Shown here: positions 7,471 through 9,458 of the stretch, piece by piece
Layout of the letters: each line of letters begins with the position of its first letter
Position numbering within the stretch: position 1 is the stretch's first letter
Assembly: GCA_017508505.1 (NCBI GenBank)
Contig: JAFVYT010000085.1
Span: 1-9,458, forward strand
Length of the DNA stretch: 9,458 nucleotides
Reading direction: 5' to 3'
DNA from: Clostridia bacterium
GTDB lineage: Bacteria > Bacillota_A > Clostridia > Oscillospirales > SIG627
Translations under genes and position numbers: made by a program
Notes under the pieces: generated by a model
What the model saw: only the letters and a program-made list of their open reading frames with translations
What the model was told of the DNA's origin: nothing
The model's database searches: none

Positions 7471-7484
7471 TTGAAAAGTTTCGA
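7471..7484. promoter_or_regulatory. Imperfect inverted repeat at the plus-strand start site (candidate operator)
   Basis: TTGAAA (7471-7476), AG, TTTCGA (7479-7484): two 6-bp half-sites matching at 5 of 6 positions, lying over the expected +1. The spacing and location suit a repressor, but the centre is AG rather than the CG typical of LacI/CcpA-type sites, so no family is assigned. Confidence 0.35.
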
Positions 7485-7515
7485 CCTTGGAACTCACAGA
7501 TAAGGAGATTGTCCT

Positions 7516-8925
7516 ATGGAAACGATCACTCCGAACCTTTCTCAGGTAATGGGAGAAAACGACTCCGAATCCATTCGGAATGCCATCCTGCTTGCCAAAA
7601 GGCGCGGGGTCAATTCCATCACCATCCCGAGGCTCAATCAGCGCACGGGTAAGCCCCTTTGGAGCATCGGCAGTGCGATCGTCGTTCCCTCCGAGATGGA
7701 GATCGTACTGGACAATTGCCATCTGCGGCAGGAGGATGGCTGCTATGACAATATGTTCCGCACCTTTCTCGATCCCTCCTTGGAGGGACACACGGTTGCG
7801 GAGCGTCGGCACAGCATCGTGATCCGCGGCAGGGGAAATGCCGTTCTGGACGGCGGAATCCATAACGGTCTGACTCAGAAGAATTCTCGTCAGGATGGGA
7901 TGCCGTGTATCTCTCGCAACAGTCTGATTTTGTTTTATAACGTCAGAGGCTTTGTCCTTGAAAATTTTGAGATGCGCAATGCCCGCTATTGGGGAATCAC
8001 GTTGTTCCACGCCGAGAGAGGTCGCCTTTCGGGAATTCATCTGAACGGTCAGTGTGACTGCCGCAATCAGGATGGGATCGACCTTCGCGTGGGTTGCAGC
8101 GACATCCTTCTGGAGCGGATCACGGGACAGACCGGAGATGACGTCGTTGCCCTCAGTGCCATCGGGGATAATAGCATTCCCAACAGCATGAATTTGACCT
8201 ACGGAGTGGAGGGTCATCACGAGGACATCCACGACGTTGTTATCAAGGACGTGATCGCTACCTCCGTGGAGTGCTCCGTCATCGGCATCCGAAACTGCGA
8301 CGGCAGAAGGATCTATAACGTTACCATTGATAATATCCACTGCACGGATCAATTTGCCAAGGAGGATGGGAAAAACTATCCCGTGTATCCCAAATTTATG
8401 CTCTTTAAGCCTGAAAAGACCTGCTTGCACCGTCTTTATGAGGGGAACAATCCTTATGCGCTTCTACGCATCGGTCAGCACGGCTACTACGGCATTCGGA
8501 ACAGCCGCCTCGGGGAGCTTTATCACATCCACGCTACCAACCTTCATATGTATAAGGGAAGCGTTGTGGTGGCCAACGTTAGCTTGGAAAACTGTTATTT
8601 CGGCAACATCTATGCTGAAAACGACGTGGATCATATCCTGACCACCAAGGACATCCGTCCCGCCAATCCCAAGGGTGCCGCGATGCGAGGAGTCGTATTT
8701 GAAAACGTCTTCTACCGCAATGAAGACAACGAAAGCGCCGTCGCTTTTGATTTGGATGGCTGCGAGGAAACGGAAGACTATCGAGTGGAAGGCCTTTTGA
8801 TCCATCGTGCGTTTTTGGGGAACTGTAAGATTCCGTTCCAAATGAAAATGAAGGGTGAGATTTCTTACGACGGGCTCTTTGGCACTCACGTGGAGAAGTC
8901 CTCCGGTACGGTGAAGAATCGCTGA
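7516..8925 (+). CDS. GH28-like right-handed beta-helix protein, probable pectin-oligosaccharide hydrolase
   Basis: 469 residues, no signal peptide, predicted cytoplasmic. The N-terminal part (DSESIRNAILLAKRRG, then a strand-rich stretch) is the usual opening of pectinase-type right-handed beta-helices. Short strand turns repeat through the rest (for example SIVIRGRGNAVLDGG, GFVLENFEMRNARYWGI, DVVIKDVIATSVECSVIGI). Two GH28 acidic motifs are present: NQDGID (184-189; Asp186) and TGDDVV (206-211; Asp208-Asp209), matching the family's NTDG and GDD. The GHG histidine and RIK motifs are not seen in their usual form: the expected GHG region reads SVECSVIGIRN. It is therefore a divergent GH28 relative, and both activity and substrate are uncertain. 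The start is ATG at 7516 with AAGGAG (7502-7507) 8 bases upstream, about 41 bases after the predicted transcription start. It is monocistronic, closed by the palindromic terminator at 8952. Confidence 0.85.
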   Translation: METITPNLSQVMGENDSESIRNAILLAKRRGVNSITIPRLNQRTGKPLWSIGSAIVVPSEMEIVLDNCHLRQEDGCYDNMFRTFLDPSLEGHTVAERRHSIVIRGRGNAVLDGGIHNGLTQKNSRQDGMPCISRNSLILFYNVRGFVLENFEMRNARYWGITLFHAERGRLSGIHLNGQCDCRNQDGIDLRVGCSDILLERITGQTGDDVVALSAIGDNSIPNSMNLTYGVEGHHEDIHDVVIKDVIATSVECSVIGIRNCDGRRIYNVTIDNIHCTDQFAKEDGKNYPVYPKFMLFKPEKTCLHRLYEGNNPYALLRIGQHGYYGIRNSRLGELYHIHATNLHMYKGSVVVANVSLENCYFGNIYAENDVDHILTTKDIRPANPKGAAMRGVVFENVFYRNEDNESAVAFDLDGCEETEDYRVEGLLIHRAFLGNCKIPFQMKMKGEISYDGLFGTHVEKSSGTVKNR

Positions 8926-8951
8926 TTTTTCCAAAACGAATTCCGAAATGA

Positions 8952-8981
8952 AAAAAGCACTTGCAATTGCAAGTGCTTTTT
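8952..8981. terminator. 30-bp perfect palindromic terminator
   Basis: A perfect palindrome centred between 8966 and 8967, with a GC-containing core GCACTTGCAATTGCAAGTGC (8957-8976) flanked by A and T tracts. In RNA it forms a stem with an AAUU loop followed by U, in either direction. It ends the GH28-like gene 26 bases after its stop, and it also lies 7 bases beyond the stop of the orphan minus-strand reading frame at 8989. Confidence 0.92.
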
Positions 8982-8988
8982 CGTGCTC

Positions 8989-9141
8989 TCAGGGGAGAAG
9001 TGTTCCGCGGTAGACGGCGGGCTTTTCGCCGATGGAAAGCTGTATGGTCACGGTGACGGTGTGCTTTCCGTTTGAAATTCTCGGCTTTTCCTTGCATGCA
9101 GGGAAAAGCTGTGCATCTGCCGCGAGGCGGATTTTACAACA
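8989..9141 (-). pseudogene. Orphan coding-like 3' end (possible gene remnant)
   Basis: On the minus strand a frame ends in TGA (8991-8989), 7 bases before the terminator at 8952-8981. The last 45 or so codons read as a plausible C-terminus (for example KHTVTVTIQLSIGEKPAVYR then GTLLP) with C or G at most third positions, as in neighbouring genes. The frame has no ATG: upstream it runs into the terminator hairpin at 9142-9171, where the translation becomes Arg/Cys-rich and unnatural, and it meets a stop at 9217-9219. It may be the tail of a gene whose front was lost. Chance coding character, or a structured RNA, are alternatives. No family is recognised. Confidence 0.3.
9084..9109. repeat. 26-bp near-perfect palindrome
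   Basis: GCTTTTCC (9084-9091) and GGAAAAGC (9102-9109) enclose T, the self-complementary TGCATGCA (9093-9100), and G. Only the T/G pair breaks the symmetry, and it would be a U-G wobble in the plus-strand RNA. No T tract follows, so it is not an obvious terminator. Its role is unknown: a protein site or an RNA stem are possible. Confidence 0.6.
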
Positions 9142-9171
9142 AAAAGACCTTGTCCTCCGACAAGGTCTTTT
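9142..9171. terminator. Intrinsic terminator downstream of the right-edge gene
   Basis: A 13-bp perfect stem AAAAGACCTTGTC (9142-9154), CTCC loop (9155-9158), complementary arm (9159-9171). On the minus strand the stem is followed by a T5 run, 78 bases past the TAA of the minus-strand gene at 9249, so it most likely terminates that gene. On the plus strand the tail is four T, then a T7 run slightly further on. The 77 bases from 9172 to 9248 hold no other feature I can support. Confidence 0.8.
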
Positions 9172-9248
9172 GGATGTTTTTTTCTCTATAGTCGATGGAG
9201 AAAAGGATAGGATTCTTTAAGGTGGAGACGAGATTTCAAGGGCTTATC

Positions 9249-9458
9249 TTATGCTTTGTCGTTCTCTTCTGCTTTGTCGTTCTCTTCCTTACTCTCTTCC
9301 TTACTCTCTTCCTTACTCTCTTCCTTATTCTCCTCTTTGTCTTCGGCCTCTGCTTCGGCTTTGGTTTCTGCTTTGGTTTCTGCTTTGTTTCCTTGCTTTT
9401 TAAACACAAACAGATAGAGTGCAAAGCCTCCGCCTGCACAGGCAAGAATGGCAAGCAG
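9249..9458 (-). CDS. C-terminus of a membrane-anchored protein with Lys/Glu repeat tail (5' end outside window)
   Basis: A minus-strand frame open from the window edge to TAA (9251-9249), 69 residues in view. It begins inside a hydrophobic helix (LLAILACAGGGFALYLFVF) followed by KKQ, then an entirely charged tail with KAET, KEES/KEEN and EENDKA repeats. Lys right after the helix predicts the tail inside the cell and the unseen N-terminal part outside, so this looks like a C-terminal membrane anchor. The Gly-Gly-Gly inside the helix followed by Lys resembles the end of some clostridial surface or mobile-element proteins (DUF4366-like), but that is too weak to name it. The correct frame is the one given here. 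Another minus-strand frame over the same bases yields only Lys/Arg/Gln low-complexity sequence. Confidence 0.78.
   Translation of the reverse strand: MLAILACAGGGFALYLFVFKKQGNKAETKAETKAEAEAEDKEENKEESKEESKEESKEENDKAEENDKA
9252..9335 (-). repeat. In-frame 18-bp and 12-bp tandem repeats
   Basis: Two exact 18-bp copies (9252-9269 and 9270-9287, coding EENDKA) are followed by four 12-bp units (9288-9335). The three 12-bp units from 9288 to 9323 are exact copies, and the fourth differs at two bases. All units are multiples of three, so changes in copy number would alter tail length without breaking the frame. Confidence 0.92.

Noticed and set aside
7347..7492. CCTTGGAA present at 7347-7354 and 7485-7492 as a shared regulatory repeat
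   Set aside because: The 8-mer is in the same orientation rather than mirrored with the two divergent promoters, and one such match is expected fairly often by chance in a region this size.
7462..8430. 322-residue minus-strand frame opposite the GH28-like gene
   Set aside because: Its end overlaps the -10 region and leader of a consensus plus-strand promoter, and it opposes a gene with clear beta-helix motifs and a good ribosome site.
9032..9220. 62-residue plus-strand reading frame
   Set aside because: It runs through the terminator stem at 9142-9171, has no ribosome site, and its translation lacks protein-like character.
1..9458. Mobile element, phage or defence island
   Set aside because: There are no transposase, integrase, recombinase, terminal repeat or defence-type genes. 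The edge repeats are coding repeats, and all complete genes are metabolic.

Overview
The window reads as a chromosomal segment of an uncultured Bacillota, most likely a gut Clostridia. The reasons are a textbook sigma-A promoter (TTGACA-17-TATAAT), strong GGAG-type ribosome sites, intrinsic terminators, a short MetH without the reactivation domain, a MetF of the small bacterial type, and cytoplasmic plant-polysaccharide enzymes. No rRNA, tRNA, CRISPR array or insertion sequence is visible, so the taxonomy is an inference.

Layout. (1) 1-908, plus strand: the 3' part of a membrane protein. It has a Pro/Ala tandem-repeat region, one membrane helix, a coiled coil and a small Cys/His C-terminal module. 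(2) 912-946: a bidirectional terminator shared with the convergent operon. (3) 945-7316, minus strand: a tight four-gene operon read in the order glycoside hydrolase (clan GH-A, GH39-like), YtcJ-type amidohydrolase, metF, metH. The junctions are a 4-base ATGA overlap and gaps of 19 and 12 bases. (4) 7317-7515: a divergent control region with back-to-back consensus promoters, each with an inverted repeat in operator position. (5) 7516-8925, plus strand: a GH28-like right-handed beta-helix enzyme, ended by a 30-bp perfect palindromic terminator. (6) 8982-9248: an apparently non-coding stretch with an orphan coding-like 3' end on the minus strand, a 26-bp palindrome and another terminator. (7) 9249-9458, minus strand: the C-terminus of a membrane-anchored protein with a repetitive Lys/Glu tail.

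How the genes may work together. The two divergent carbohydrate enzymes have no signal peptide and share one control region, which suggests intracellular trimming of imported pectin- or hemicellulose-derived oligosaccharides. The surprising part is that the same transcript seems to continue through an amidohydrolase into metF and metH, which make and use methyl-tetrahydrofolate for methionine synthesis. No methionine-type riboswitch fits in the leader, so one-carbon/methionine genes appear to be tied to a carbohydrate-controlled promoter. The two proteins cut by the window edges are unrelated membrane proteins with low-complexity repeats.

I see no clear evidence for a wholly new defence or mobile system. 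The best leads are the mixed operon, the divergent control region, the repeat/Cys-module membrane protein, and the small structured island between terminators.
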